Positions 36,401-46,014 are shown, counted from the stretch's first letter. The stretch is 64,000 nt of DNA from Alphaproteobacteria bacterium (GCA_024278055.1 JAJRTY010000002.1:1-64000), one strand, 5' to 3'. Numbers and translations are program-made. The notes: generated by a model not told the origin, from the sequence alone.

Positions 36401-37912
36401 TTACCCCCCTGCACCTTGCCATTCAGTATCTTCATCCATCGGATAGACCGGGCGGGGCAGATTGGTAAAATTCAACCGCGATAACACCGGTGTGGTCAGC
36501 CCGTCGGCATCAATTTCATAGATTTGTCCGGCGTCAAAAAACTGATCGAAGCCCGCTCTGAAGTGGCCGCGCGATTTCACCACCACCGCTTTGTAAGTGG
36601 CGATATCAAACCCGAAGTGCTCAAAAAAGCCGGGATCAGCGCATTGGGTACGCAGGCTGATGACAACCATGTGGATGCCGTTGACGCGAATGGCAGCAGA
36701 CGCTCCAAGTTTTACGGTACGACCGGCGTAAAGACCACGCCTGCCGGCAACCAACCCGTCCGACAATTTCAGAACTTTGACACCCAGGGTTAATTGATTG
36801 GCATTGACATCATCACAATCACGATTGAAGACAGCCTCAAACTCCGCACCTTCGCCATGGTCATGGCATTGTTGCGCCAGATCGGCATCGACAAACATTC
36901 CAAACAGAACATTTTTCACCCCGGCCGCCAGCAATGCCTCGAGAATTTCCGTGGTATTCCCCCGCCCGCCGCCGCCGGGATTATCCCCCATATCCCCGAG
37001 CAAAACATTTGGCCCCTGTCCCGTTGCCAGCTCAATTGCGCGTTCAACCGAGGTCAGCTCTTTTTTGAAACCGGTTCGATTGTCCCAGGCCCATTGGCCG
37101 AGCTCGCCGACAATGGCTTTTGCCTTGTCGTGATCGCCAAACGCTGAAATCGTAATGCCATTATAACTGGTGTCTGAAAAGGCGAACCCTCCGGCAACAC
37201 ACACTGCAGGAACGTCTTTGGTCTGTGCAGCTTTACTGTTTGCCACCAGCTGCGCGAAAATTCCGCCATCATTGGTCAACAGGCTGATTGTCGGAGCAAC
37301 AATCGGTAATCTGACATAGGCGCTGCCGAGTTCTTCGCCGCTGTCCATCAACCGCCATAATAATTGCGCCCCTTCTTTTGCGCATGGTGCCTGATCAATG
37401 TGGGGATTGGTGCGGTAGGGTATTATTGCATCGGCATTTTCAACCATGGTTGCGGAAATGTTTGCGTGCAGGTCTATGGTCGCCGCAACAGGGACATCAG
37501 GACCAACCAGCGCCCTTACCTCGCGGTATAATGTGCCGTCGGGATCATGGTCGCCGGTGGCAGTCATGGCGCCGTGACTGCAAATGTAAACGCCAGAAAG
37601 CCCCTGTGCAGCTCTCAGGTATTCCAACGTCCGACCCAAAAACCGGGCGAAAAACATTTGTTCGGCCGGACCGCCCGGTGAGGTTGCGGTGACAATCACC
37701 GGCACCGGCTGCCATTGCCCCAGCGCATTCATTTCATCAATGAAGGCAGGCACTTCCTGCGGCATGGCGGGAGCATCTTTTTGTGCCTCCGCCAGAATAT
37801 CATCGCCTTCGAGGTAACAGGATTGAAAGAAATCCTGCGATGTGGTTGGCGGTGCAAACCTGTTGCTTTCAAGAGCCAGTCCGATGATGGCAATTCGTTT
37901 TATGGCAGGCAT
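36401..37912 (-). CDS. M81 family metallopeptidase (MlrC-like)
   Basis: A 503-residue protein of the microcystinase C family. The N-terminal half holds conserved blocks IAIIGLALESNRFAP (about 7-21), GVYICSHGAMTATGDHDPDG (zinc-ligand and acidic residues, about 105-124) and ATIDLHANIS (about 143-152). A C-terminal MlrC domain has LLGDMGDNPGGGGRGNTTE (about 301-319). MlrC cleaves linear peptides with the Adda residue in sphingomonads, but most members have unknown substrates. Its position upstream of a dipeptide-type transporter on the same strand suggests that it cleaves the imported solute. GGGAAATA lies before the ATG. Confidence 0.88.
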   Translation of the reverse strand: MPAIKRIAIIGLALESNRFAPPTTSQDFFQSCYLEGDDILAEAQKDAPAMPQEVPAFIDEMNALGQWQPVPVIVTATSPGGPAEQMFFARFLGRTLEYLRAAQGLSGVYICSHGAMTATGDHDPDGTLYREVRALVGPDVPVAATIDLHANISATMVENADAIIPYRTNPHIDQAPCAKEGAQLLWRLMDSGEELGSAYVRLPIVAPTISLLTNDGGIFAQLVANSKAAQTKDVPAVCVAGGFAFSDTSYNGITISAFGDHDKAKAIVGELGQWAWDNRTGFKKELTSVERAIELATGQGPNVLLGDMGDNPGGGGRGNTTEILEALLAAGVKNVLFGMFVDADLAQQCHDHGEGAEFEAVFNRDCDDVNANQLTLGVKVLKLSDGLVAGRRGLYAGRTVKLGASAAIRVNGIHMVVISLRTQCADPGFFEHFGFDIATYKAVVVKSRGHFRAGFDQFFDAGQIYEIDADGLTTPVLSRLNFTNLPRPVYPMDEDTEWQGAGG

Positions 37913-38013
37913 TATTTCCCAACTTTCATGTTTTCATGTATTGTTCAGGGGCTGAGGGTATAATCGGCCTTCAATAAACACTCCCACCAGAAAAAGCGCA
38001 ACAGGAAGCACCT

Positions 38014-39183
38014 TTGACCTCTCCCCATATTAACAGCCGCACCATTATTGACGACCTTATCTCTTTTGACACCACCAGCCGGGACAGTAACCTGGCATTG
38101 GTGAGCTATGTTGAGAACTATCTTGAAGGCCACGGCATAGCCAGCGAATTGCATTATAATGAAGAGGGCACCAAGGCTAATTTATATGCCACTATTGGGC
38201 CAGATGTTGCCGGTGGCATTATTCTGTCCGGCCACACGGATGTGGTTCCGGTTGATGGCCAGAACTGGACCAGCGATCCGTTCAGTGTGGTGGAAAAAGA
38301 CGGCCGGTTGATTGGCCGCGGCACCTCGGACATGAAAAGTTTTCTGGGTGTGGTTCTTGGGGCTGTACCAATGTTTAAAGCGCAAGAACTCAGCATCCCA
38401 GTTCACATTGCTTTTTCTTATGATGAAGAGGTTGGCTGCATCGGTGTGCGCGGATTGATTGATGCGCTCAACAAAAAAGGAAACAAGCCGGCGATGTGTC
38501 TGGTGGGTGAGCCAACCGGTATGGAAGTAGTGATAAGTCACAAAGGCAAGCGCGCCTATCAGGTCAGGGTCAGCGGCAAGCCTGCCCATACCAGCCGTGC
38601 GCCCGAAGGGGTCAACGCCATTGAAAATGCCGCCAGGCTGATTGCCTTTATTGCCGACATGAATGCAGGTTTTGCCAACAACGGCCCGTTTGATGACATG
38701 TTCAACATCAGCCACACCACGTGTCTTACCAGCCTTATACAAGGTGGTATTGCGCAAAACATTGTTCCTGAATCGTGCAGTTTTTCATTCGAATTCAGAT
38801 TTTTACCTGACCAGAACCCGGCTGATCTTCTGGCACCGATAAAAGAATTTGCCAAAAACACACTTGAAACTGAAATGCAAAAAAGCGCACCTGACGCCAG
38901 GATTGAAATTATCGAGACACTGGCCTATCCCGGTCTGAACACGTCACCTGACGCGGATATCGTCAGCTTTGGCAAGGGCCTGTGCCAGCGTAACACCCAC
39001 GGCAAGGTTGATTTTGGCACAGAAGGCGGATTGTTTCAGCAGGACGCTGATATCGAAACAATCGTGTGTGGTCCCGGCTATATAGCCCAGGCACATACGC
39101 CCGACGAATTCATCGACATTGAGCAGATCGCCAAGTGTGAAGCCTTCATGCAGCGATTGCTGGAAGCGGTTCGGAAGGACTGA
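38014..39183 (+). CDS. Acetylornithine deacetylase / N-acyl amino acid amidohydrolase (M20, ArgE-like)
   Basis: A 389-residue M20 zinc hydrolase. Metal ligands are seen in ILSGHTDVVPVDG (about 68-80), GRGTSDMKSFLG (catalytic Glu in DEEVGC near residue 136), and VGEPTGM; the lid domain is around 180-290. ArgE removes acetate from N-acetylornithine, but ArgE-type genes away from arginine genes often act on other N-acyl amino acids. The start is TTG at 38014, with AGGAAG upstream. Divergent from the M81 gene by 101 bases, it probably shares control with it. A second function in peptide catabolism is inferred. Confidence 0.87.
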   Translation: MTSPHINSRTIIDDLISFDTTSRDSNLALVSYVENYLEGHGIASELHYNEEGTKANLYATIGPDVAGGIILSGHTDVVPVDGQNWTSDPFSVVEKDGRLIGRGTSDMKSFLGVVLGAVPMFKAQELSIPVHIAFSYDEEVGCIGVRGLIDALNKKGNKPAMCLVGEPTGMEVVISHKGKRAYQVRVSGKPAHTSRAPEGVNAIENAARLIAFIADMNAGFANNGPFDDMFNISHTTCLTSLIQGGIAQNIVPESCSFSFEFRFLPDQNPADLLAPIKEFAKNTLETEMQKSAPDARIEIIETLAYPGLNTSPDADIVSFGKGLCQRNTHGKVDFGTEGGLFQQDADIETIVCGPGYIAQAHTPDEFIDIEQIAKCEAFMQRLLEAVRKD

Positions 39184-39189
39184 AAATAT

Positions 39190-40290
39190 TTATTCGATGC
39201 CAAGATTTATCGCATCAAAACAGGTGTAATATTTTTCCGGTACAGCTTTGTATTTCTGCGCACATTGATCAAAACCGTATAGTTCATCCAGCGACAGGTA
39301 GTTCAGATATGGCGATATAGAGATGCGATTGTTGCCATCCAGCATCTTGCCAAAGCGGTCTATAGTACCTGCGCGCTCAGGCCTTTGATCTATCAAGGCA
39401 GCCTGCAACCGGTCGCCTTTAATAAAATTATCCGGCAGCTGGTCGAAAGGTCCATCGAAATAATTGTTCAAGACAACATTGCGCTGGAATACACCGATCA
39501 GAATAAGTCTGTCCATCAAATGATCCTGATAAAAAACAAATCCTGTGCGCTGGCCGACACGCAGGCGTGGGCGCGATTTGACCGGAACTAAAACATCGGG
39601 ATTTTTTCCTGTTTCATTGAGAACATAAAGAAATCCTTTCACAGTTTTTTTGTAAATCAAAAAGAACTGCGTCGCGGATTCATCAAAAACAGGCCCAATA
39701 TATTCCTCCCCGGCGGCCAGGGTTCCGGATGGCGGTTGAACCCTGGATAAATCGTTTAATTTGAACAACACACTGCGGCGGCGAAATGTCACCCGGTACT
39801 TGAGCCAGCCCACAGATACAACCTCAACTCCATCCTTTTGAGAGAATGTTTGCGATATGCTGATTTGAGTATCGCCCCATTCGCTGTTAGCGCTAAAATA
39901 GGTAAGGTGAATTATACCGCTATCGCGGTCAGATGCATCCAGTCTCAGGTTGCCGCTGTATTTCAGGCCGCCGTGAAAAAAACCGAAATAATAGTAATTT
40001 TCGGTTGGGTAAACAACAACCTCATCAGGCAGGGAGGTGAGGATGTATGACATGAGCGATGAGGCATCGCTGACGTTTACTGATTCGGGTGACAGCACTT
40101 GTTCCACATAGGTTTGATTGGTCAACAATCCAGGCACGGTTTGCTTGCCCGGCACCGGGATAGTCATGGCAACCAAAACCAGCAGTGCCATTGGGAAAAT
40201 ACTCATCGGGAAAATGCCTGACTTTAAGCGGTTTTCCCGACTTGTATCTGTGGCTGACATCCCCATTAACCATGATCTTTCCACAAACAT
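39190..40290 (-). CDS. Hypothetical membrane-anchored protein
   Basis: A 366-residue protein of unknown function. One hydrophobic segment (IFPMSIFPMALLVLVAMTIPVP, about residues 27-48) anchors or exports it. The rest is beta-rich, with many Tyr and Phe, GYFHGG-like repeats and a C-terminal part DQCAQKYKAVPEKYYTCFDAINLG with two cysteines. I do not recognise a family. The start is uncertain: ATG at 40290 has AGGAG only 2 bases before it, while a GTG two codons later has 8-base spacing; ATGs at 40266 and 40260 are also possible. It converges with the deacylase gene and is divergent from the L,D-transpeptidase gene. Confidence 0.65.
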   Translation of the reverse strand: MFVERSWLMGMSATDTSRENRLKSGIFPMSIFPMALLVLVAMTIPVPGKQTVPGLLTNQTYVEQVLSPESVNVSDASSLMSYILTSLPDEVVVYPTENYYYFGFFHGGLKYSGNLRLDASDRDSGIIHLTYFSANSEWGDTQISISQTFSQKDGVEVVSVGWLKYRVTFRRRSVLFKLNDLSRVQPPSGTLAAGEEYIGPVFDESATQFFLIYKKTVKGFLYVLNETGKNPDVLVPVKSRPRLRVGQRTGFVFYQDHLMDRLILIGVFQRNVVLNNYFDGPFDQLPDNFIKGDRLQAALIDQRPERAGTIDRFGKMLDGNNRISISPYLNYLSLDELYGFDQCAQKYKAVPEKYYTCFDAINLGIE

Positions 40291-40434
40291 CGCTCCTGAT
40301 GAAAAGTTTACCAGAAAAACACTCCTTAACCTGTACTGTAAAGGCGAAACTACAGCATTTTTCATATCATCGGGTGTTTGAGCAAACTTGTTCAATTTCG
40401 GTGAGTTTCGAAGTCAAGGATTTGGGGATCAATG

Positions 40435-41019
40435 ATGTTTAAAAAAATTTTACTTGCCGGCTGCATGATAACCGGTTTTGCCAGTGTTGCTTTTGCCGGT
40501 GTTGAAGGCAGTGACATATTTAATGATATAACCGGCAGCAACGCGGATGCGTCACACGCCGGCGGCCTTTACACACCAACAACGGCACGCTCCCGGGTCA
40601 ACTACTCAAGCAAATACAGGCCCGGATCTGTGATTGTGGATACAAATGCCAAGTATCTCTACCTGGTTGAAAAAGGCGGCAAAGCCATGCGCTACGGTAT
40701 TGGCACGGCGCGACCGGGATTTGAATGGGGTGGCTCCATGAAGATTTCACGCAAAGCGAAATGGCCGAGCTGGACACCGACCGCCAGTATGCGCAAACGC
40801 ATACCAGGACTGCCGATTACCATGAAAGGCGGCATCACAAACCCGTTAGGTGCGCGGGCGCTCTATCTCGGCACAACGCTTTATCGCATCCATGGCACCA
40901 ACGAAGGCTGGACAATCGGCGGAGCGGTTTCAAGTGGTTGTATTCGCCTGCACAACAAGGATGTGGAGGATCTTTACGAGCGGGTAAAAGTTGGCACTCG
41001 CGTGGTTGTTCTTCGCTAA
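40435..41019 (+). CDS. L,D-transpeptidase (YkuD domain)
   Basis: A 194-residue exported enzyme. The signal peptide MFKKILLAGCMITGFASVAFA is cut before GVEGSD. The YkuD domain (about 60-190) ends in the active-site pattern HGTNEGWTIG...SSGCIRL, with catalytic His and Cys. These enzymes make 3-3 cross-links in peptidoglycan or attach proteins to it, in the periplasm. An ATG one codon earlier is equivalent. It is followed by a strong terminator and stands alone. Confidence 0.92.
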   Translation: MFKKILLAGCMITGFASVAFAGVEGSDIFNDITGSNADASHAGGLYTPTTARSRVNYSSKYRPGSVIVDTNAKYLYLVEKGGKAMRYGIGTARPGFEWGGSMKISRKAKWPSWTPTASMRKRIPGLPITMKGGITNPLGARALYLGTTLYRIHGTNEGWTIGGAVSSGCIRLHNKDVEDLYERVKVGTRVVVLR

Positions 41020-41048
41020 ATCCAACCGACACAGTTTTCTGCGAATTT

Positions 41049-41080
41049 ACGGCTGCCCCCCTACGGGCAGCCGTTTCTTA
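41049..41080 (+). terminator. Intrinsic terminator after the L,D-transpeptidase gene
   Basis: ACGGCTGCCC (41049-41058) pairs perfectly with GGGCAGCCGT (41065-41074) around a 6-base loop, followed by TTTCTTA. It separates this gene from the sulfolactate operon. Confidence 0.88.
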
Positions 41081-41092
41081 TTGGTGCAACCC

Positions 41093-41121
41093 TTGACGCT
41101 CCGGCCAAATATCTTTAGACC
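41093..41121 (+). promoter_or_regulatory. Possible promoter of the suyA operon
   Basis: TTGACG (41093-41098) is followed after 17 bases by TAGACC (41116-41121). The -10 box is poor, so this is a weak candidate. It is the only TTGAC-type box between the terminator and suyA. Confidence 0.3.
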
Positions 41122-41215
41122 AGATGACGTGATATCTAAAAAAAACCTGCGCGCTGGAAACGTTTACATTTTTCCACTCCAACGCCATAATCAACATTTT
41201 ACCGGGAGACAATTC

Positions 41216-41503
41216 ATGGCCGAACCGCATTTTCTTGTGCATAGTCCAAAAGATTCCGTCGGTGTTGTTGTCATAGAAGGATTGAAGGCCGGCACAGAAA
41301 TGCTGGGCCTGATTACCGAAGATGACACCACTTTCACCTTGAGTACCAAACACGATATTCCTATTGGTCACAAAGTGGCCCTGGCGGATATTGCCAAGGG
41401 CGACACCATCATCAAATATGGCCAGGACATTGGCAAGGCGGTGGCTGATATTGCCAAGGGCGAGCACGCCCACGTCCATAATATTAAAACCAAACGCTGG
41501 TAG
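41216..41503 (+). CDS. suyA: (R)-sulfolactate sulfo-lyase, small subunit SuyA (UxaA N-terminal / SAF domain)
   Basis: A 95-residue SAF-domain protein beginning MAEPHFLVHSPKDSVGV and ending HAHVHNIKTKRW. Conserved blocks include HDIPIGHKVALADIAKGD. In the sulfo-lyase SuyAB the small subunit pairs with a large UxaA-type subunit to split (R)-3-sulfolactate to pyruvate and sulfite. The layout also fits altronate or galactarate dehydratase halves. SuyA is chosen because the adjacent large subunit looks like SuyB and a sulfite-type exporter follows. The start at 41216 has GGGAGAC upstream; the frame is open for 75 codons before it. It lies 9 bases before suyB. Confidence 0.83.
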   Translation: MAEPHFLVHSPKDSVGVVVIEGLKAGTEMLGLITEDDTTFTLSTKHDIPIGHKVALADIAKGDTIIKYGQDIGKAVADIAKGEHAHVHNIKTKRW

Positions 41504-41512
41504 GAGATACCC

Positions 41513-42682
41513 ATGAGTAATCAGACAATTTTTGGCTACCGGCGTGAAAACGGCCGTGTGGGCGTGCGCAACCATGTGGTGATTTTGCCGGTGGATGATA
41601 TTTCCAATGCGGCGTGTGAGGCGGTTGCCAATAATATCAAAGGCACCATGGCCCTGCCCCATTCTTATGGACGTTTGCAATTCGGCGCAGATCTTGATTT
41701 GCATTTCCGCACCATGATCGGCACCGGCGCCAACCCCAATGTGGCCGCCTGCATCGTTATTGGTATTGAGCCTGAGTGGACCAAGAAAATCGTTGATGGC
41801 ATAGCCAAAACCGGCAAGCCGGTCGAAGGTTTCTGGATTGAGCAGAACGGTGATTTGAACACCATTGCCACAGCCGGGCGCAAGGCCAAGGAATTCGTCC
41901 ACTGGGCAACCGAGCTGCAGCGCGAGGAGTGCCCGATTGAGGACCTTTGGATTTCGACCAAATGCGGTGAATCCGATACCACCACCGGTCTGGGCTCGTG
42001 CCCCACGGTTGGCAATATGTATGACAAATTGCTGCCGCGCGGCATCTACGGCTGCTTTGGTGAAACGTCAGAAATTACCGGTGGTGAACACTTATGTGAA
42101 GCCCGCGCGGCAACGCCCGAAATCGGCAAGAAATTCATGGCCACATGGCAGGCCTATATGGATGATGTGATTGAGCCGTTTAAGGTTGATGACCTCTCCG
42201 ACAGCCAGCCAACCAAGGGTAACATTGAAGGTGGTCTGACGACGATTGAGGAAAAGGCGCTTGGCAACCTCGAAAAAATCGGTCGCACCTCGACGTATAT
42301 TGATGTGCTTGGACCCGCCGAAGAACCTGCCAAAGGTGCGGGGCTTTATTTTATGGATACATCATCGGCAGCAGCTGAATGCGTTACCTTGATGGCAGCC
42401 GCCGGTTATGTGGTACACACGTTTCCTACCGGTCAGGGCAATATCATCGGCAACCCGATTATACCGGTGATTAAAATCACGGCCAATCCGCGCACCGTCC
42501 GCACCATGTCGGAACATATTGATGTGGATGTATCGGGAATTCTGCGCCGCGACCTGACCATTGATACAGCGGGCGACAATCTGATTGAGATGATCAGACG
42601 CACTGCCAATGGCCGCAGCACCGCGGCTGAAGCACTTGGTCACAGGGAATTTGTCATGACCAAACTGTATCGCAGCGCATGA
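41513..42682 (+). CDS. suyB: (R)-sulfolactate sulfo-lyase, large subunit SuyB (UxaA family)
   Basis: A 389-residue lyase large subunit. It has the family start [20 protein letters not shown] and the blocks [29 protein letters not shown] (about 142-151), [10 protein letters not shown] and [17 protein letters not shown] near the end. Cys, Glu and Asp in KCGESD lie in the putative iron-binding site of UxaA enzymes. From memory the sequence is closer to SuyB than to altronate dehydratase, and the Ldh2 and TauE genes behind it agree. SuyAB releases sulfite and pyruvate from (R)-3-sulfolactate. It overlaps the next gene by ATGA. An enzyme assay or phylogeny is needed to exclude a sugar-acid dehydratase. 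Confidence 0.82.
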   Translation: MSNQTIFGYRRENGRVGVRNHVVILPVDDISNAACEAVANNIKGTMALPHSYGRLQFGADLDLHFRTMIGTGANPNVAACIVIGIEPEWTKKIVDGIAKTGKPVEGFWIEQNGDLNTIATAGRKAKEFVHWATELQREECPIEDLWISTKCGESDTTTGLGSCPTVGNMYDKLLPRGIYGCFGETSEITGGEHLCEARAATPEIGKKFMATWQAYMDDVIEPFKVDDLSDSQPTKGNIEGGLTTIEEKALGNLEKIGRTSTYIDVLGPAEEPAKGAGLYFMDTSSAAAECVTLMAAAGYVVHTFPTGQGNIIGNPIIPVIKITANPRTVRTMSEHIDVDVSGILRRDLTIDTAGDNLIEMIRRTANGRSTAAEALGHREFVMTKLYRSA

Positions 42683-43695
42683 GCGAAACAATCATAGCTG
42701 ATCCCGGCGAACTTGAAACTCTTGTTCGCCGGGCGCTTGTGACCAGTAAAACAAGCGAAGACAATGCCGCGTGCGTCGCCCGGGCTTTGGTGGCGGCGGA
42801 ATGTGCCGGACAAAAGGGGCACGGAATTTCCCGCGTGGCGAGTTATTCGGCTCAGGCCCGCAGCGGCAAAGTGGATGGTTACGCAACACCGGCCATGATC
42901 CCGGTTAAAACCGCCACAGTACATATTGATGCCAACCACGGCTTTGCCTATCCCGCTATCGATCTGGCTATAGACACCCTGCCCGCTTTGGCCCGGGAAC
43001 ATGGCCTGAGTGCCGCCGGCATCAGCCATTCGCATCATTCGGGCCAGGCGGGATATCACGTGGAAAGACTGGCGCAACAAGGCGTCATTGCCATGATGTT
43101 CGGCAACTCGCCCCAGGCTATTGCGCCCTGGGGCTCGACAACTCCGGTCTATGGCACCAATCCGCTGGCCTTTGCTGCACCGCGCAAAGATGCTGCACCG
43201 CTGGTTGTGGACCTGTCACTGACCAAGGTGGCACGCGGCAAGATCATGGTGGCAGCCAAAAACGATGAGGCTATTCCCGAAGGCTGGGCGCTTGGCCCCG
43301 ATGGCCAGCCGACCACAGATCCACACCTTGCCTTAAAGGGGACGATGTTGCCAATTGGTGATGCCAAGGGTGCGGCTCTGGCGATGGTATTCGAAATCCT
43401 TGCCGTTGCTCTTACCGGTGCAAAATTCGGCTATGAAGCCAGTTCGTTCTTTGAGGCCGAGGGTGACAGGCCCGGTGTCGGGCAAATCCTTATTGCCTTT
43501 GCCACTGACGGCATTCGTGATGAGGGCATCTTTGCTGACCGGCTGGAGGCACTGCTTGATCTTGTGGGTGCCCAGGAAGGGGTGCGTCTGCCCGGAACGC
43601 GTTCGCAAACGTTGAAACGGGGAGCTTTAAAAGATGGCGTTACCGTTTCGCGGGATATTTTGGCGGATGTGGAAAAAATCGCTTCTTCTCCCTGA
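42679..43695 (+). CDS. Ldh2 family NAD(P)-dependent 2-hydroxyacid dehydrogenase (ComC / malate dehydrogenase type)
   Basis: A 338-residue oxidoreductase of the malate / L-lactate / sulfolactate dehydrogenase family, which uses a fold different from normal lactate dehydrogenases. Active-site blocks are [17 protein letters not shown] (about 114-130), [11 protein letters not shown] (about 157-167) and [14 protein letters not shown]. ComC members of the family oxidise (R)-sulfolactate and can work with SlcC to invert sulfolactate stereochemistry. Being coupled by ATGA to suyB makes a sulfolactate substrate likely, though malate or another hydroxy acid is possible. Confidence 0.85.
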   Translation: MSETIIADPGELETLVRRALVTSKTSEDNAACVARALVAAECAGQKGHGISRVASYSAQARSGKVDGYATPAMIPVKTATVHIDANHGFAYPAIDLAIDTLPALAREHGLSAAGISHSHHSGQAGYHVERLAQQGVIAMMFGNSPQAIAPWGSTTPVYGTNPLAFAAPRKDAAPLVVDLSLTKVARGKIMVAAKNDEAIPEGWALGPDGQPTTDPHLALKGTMLPIGDAKGAALAMVFEILAVALTGAKFGYEASSFFEAEGDRPGVGQILIAFATDGIRDEGIFADRLEALLDLVGAQEGVRLPGTRSQTLKRGALKDGVTVSRDILADVEKIASSP

Positions 43696-43718
43696 TCTGG
43701 TTTGCTAAAACGGACACT

Positions 43719-45245
43719 ATGACACTCTCCCCGGAAAACAATCTCTACTCCCACCTGCGGCGCGGTTTTGGCCTCGATGATGCGCCTTGTCTGATTTTGC
43801 CCGATAATGCTGTGATCACCTACGGCCAGGCGCGCAAAAGGATTGGGCAATATGCCGCTGCCTTGAAAAAACTCGGCCTGAAGCGCGAAGACCGGGTGAC
43901 GGTACAGGCAGAAAAATCCATTGAAAGTCTGTTTTTATACCTCGGTGTCATTCAGGCAGGGGGGACGTATAATCCCCTCAATACGGCCTATACCCAATCC
44001 GAGCTGGAATATTTCATCTCCGATGCCCAGCCACATGTAGTGGTCTGTGATCCAAAGAATGAAGCCGGCACAAATGAAATAACCGCAAGACATAACGTCA
44101 AACATGTTTTGTGTCTTGATAGCGAGGGGGCGGGGTCTGCCTGTGATCTGGCTGACGAGGCTGAGACCAGCGATGAAATTATCGCGGTAAATGAAGATGA
44201 TGTGGCGGCAATCATTTACACCTCAGGCACCACCGGGCGCTCAAAAGGGGCCATGCTGACCCACAGGAACCTTACCTCGAACGCACAGGTACTGCATGAA
44301 TACTGGCAGTTTGTACCCGGTGATGTGCTGTTGCATGCGCTGCCGATCTATCATGTTCACGGGCTGTTTGTCGCCTGCCACTGTGCGTTGCTGAACGGCT
44401 CACCGATGTATTTCATGGCCAGGTTTGACATCGACAAAGTGCTGGAGCGCCTGCCCACATCGACGGTTATGATGGGAGTGCCAACGTTCTACACACGGCT
44501 GTTGAGCGATGACAGGTTCACATCAGAACTTTGCGCCAACATGCGGCTTTTTATCTCGGGCTCAGCGCCGCTGCTGGCCGAGACCCACATCGAGTGTGAG
44601 CAGCGCACCGGCCATCGTATTCTGGAACGCTATGGCATGACCGAAGCCGGTATGGTCACTTCCAACCCCTATGATGGTGAACGCAAGGCTGGAACAGTAG
44701 GCTTCGCCCTGCCCGGCACGAAAGCACGTATAGCCGACGAGAATGGCAAGATACTAAAAGCCGGTGACATTGGAGTTCTGGAAATCAAAGGTCCAAACGT
44801 CTTCAAGGGTTACCGCAATATGCCGGAAAAAACGGCTGAGGAATTTCGCGCCGACGGCTACTTCATCACCGGCGACATGGCCACAATGGATGAAGAAGGC
44901 AGAGTGTCCATTGTCGGGCGCAACAAAGATATGATCATTTCGGGCGGGCTTAATATTTATCCAAAAGAAATTGAAGCCGAAATTGATGAACTTAACTGCG
45001 TCACAGAATCAGCCGTCATCGGTGTGCCGCACCCAGATTTTGGCGAAAGTGTTGTTGCCGTGGTTGTCGCCAAACCGGGTACCGATCCCGCACAAAGCGA
45101 TATCATTGATCCTCTTGACGGCAGGCTTGCCCGCTTCAAACTGCCAAAACGCGTATTTTTCGTTGACGAACTGCCGCGCAATACCATGGGTAAAGTGCAG
45201 AAAAATGTGTTGCGGGCACAACATAAAGACCTGTTTTCAACCTGA
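43719..45245 (+). CDS. MatB-like malonyl-CoA synthetase (AMP-forming acyl-CoA ligase)
   Basis: A 508-residue ANL-superfamily enzyme. Signature blocks are YTSGTTGRSKGAMLTH (P-loop, about 164-179), HALPIYHVHGLF, ISGSAPL, ERYGMTEAGM, FITGDMATMDEEG (hinge) and NTMGKVQKNVL with the catalytic Lys near residue 492. It resembles the Rhodopseudomonas MatB malonyl-CoA synthetase throughout, including the NTAYT and SNPYDGER segments. The reaction is acid + ATP + CoA to acyl-CoA + AMP. It is the fourth gene of the suy operon, an odd place for malonate metabolism; a different dicarboxylate or sulfonated acid may be the real substrate. Confidence 0.88.
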   Translation: MTLSPENNLYSHLRRGFGLDDAPCLILPDNAVITYGQARKRIGQYAAALKKLGLKREDRVTVQAEKSIESLFLYLGVIQAGGTYNPLNTAYTQSELEYFISDAQPHVVVCDPKNEAGTNEITARHNVKHVLCLDSEGAGSACDLADEAETSDEIIAVNEDDVAAIIYTSGTTGRSKGAMLTHRNLTSNAQVLHEYWQFVPGDVLLHALPIYHVHGLFVACHCALLNGSPMYFMARFDIDKVLERLPTSTVMMGVPTFYTRLLSDDRFTSELCANMRLFISGSAPLLAETHIECEQRTGHRILERYGMTEAGMVTSNPYDGERKAGTVGFALPGTKARIADENGKILKAGDIGVLEIKGPNVFKGYRNMPEKTAEEFRADGYFITGDMATMDEEGRVSIVGRNKDMIISGGLNIYPKEIEAEIDELNCVTESAVIGVPHPDFGESVVAVVVAKPGTDPAQSDIIDPLDGRLARFKLPKRVFFVDELPRNTMGKVQKNVLRAQHKDLFST

Positions 45246-45255
45246 AAGCTGACCT

Positions 45256-46014
45256 ATGGAAGCGGTGTTTGGCATCTCCTGGCAGATTGCAGCACTGGTT
45301 GGTGCCACATTCTTTTTTGGCGGCCTGATCAAGGGCATCATCGGGATTGCCTTGCCGATCATTTCATTTGGCATTTTATCTTCTGTTTTACCGGTGCCGG
45401 TGGTGCTTGGTTACATGGCCATACCTTTGATTTTCACCAACCTGACGCAGACGCTTCAGGCCGGAAACCCGGCAGTACCGGCCAAACGCTTCTGGCCGGT
45501 CATAGTGCCTCTGGTCGCAGGAATTTTGATAAGTGCGCGCCTGGTAACAGATTTTGATCCGCGCTTTGTCTATGGTCTCATCGGTGTCACCGTGGTTGTT
45601 TTCAGCACTCTCAGCCTGTTACAGCCGGAATTTCGATTGCCGCGAAGTTACGAAAAACCGGTGGGCTTTTTTGCCGGTGCGCTGGGCGGTTTTCTCGGTG
45701 GCATCTCGACCATCTGGGGCCCTCCCATCACCATGTATCTGGTTTCTCTTAAGCTCAACAAGGACGAAATGATCCGCAGTATCGGGTTGATCTGGCTGTG
45801 TGCTTCAGTGCCCATGATACTGGCCTATATCGCCTATGATATCCTCAATGAAGATACCTGGAAAATCGCCGCCGCTGCCACTGTGCCCGCGGTAGCAGGA
45901 TTTTACATCGGTGCTTATGTACGGCAGTTTATCGGGCAAAAAGTCTTTCGCACCGCAATCCTGTTGTTCCTGATTGCCATCGGCTTCAATTTATTGCGCC
46001 GCGCTGTGTTTTAA
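45256..46014 (+). CDS. TauE/SafE family sulfite exporter
   Basis: A 252-residue membrane protein with seven or eight predicted helices. Two family repeats are seen, GGLIKGIIGIALPII (about 23-37) and FFAGALGGFLGGISTIWGPPI (about 138-158). TauE/SafE members export sulfite, sulfoacetate or related anions. Sulfonate operons nearly always include such a permease because desulfonation makes toxic sulfite, so it fits SuyAB here. It follows the ligase gene by 10 bases. The direction of transport is inferred. Confidence 0.88.
   Translation: MEAVFGISWQIAALVGATFFFGGLIKGIIGIALPIISFGILSSVLPVPVVLGYMAIPLIFTNLTQTLQAGNPAVPAKRFWPVIVPLVAGILISARLVTDFDPRFVYGLIGVTVVVFSTLSLLQPEFRLPRSYEKPVGFFAGALGGFLGGISTIWGPPITMYLVSLKLNKDEMIRSIGLIWLCASVPMILAYIAYDILNEDTWKIAAAATVPAVAGFYIGAYVRQFIGQKVFRTAILLFLIAIGFNLLRRAVF

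Noticed and set aside
41216-42682. Altronate or galactarate dehydratase
   Set aside because: The split small/large UxaA form would allow it, but the sequence is nearer SuyAB from memory, and a sulfite-type exporter and ComC-type dehydrogenase follow, with no hexuronate genes.
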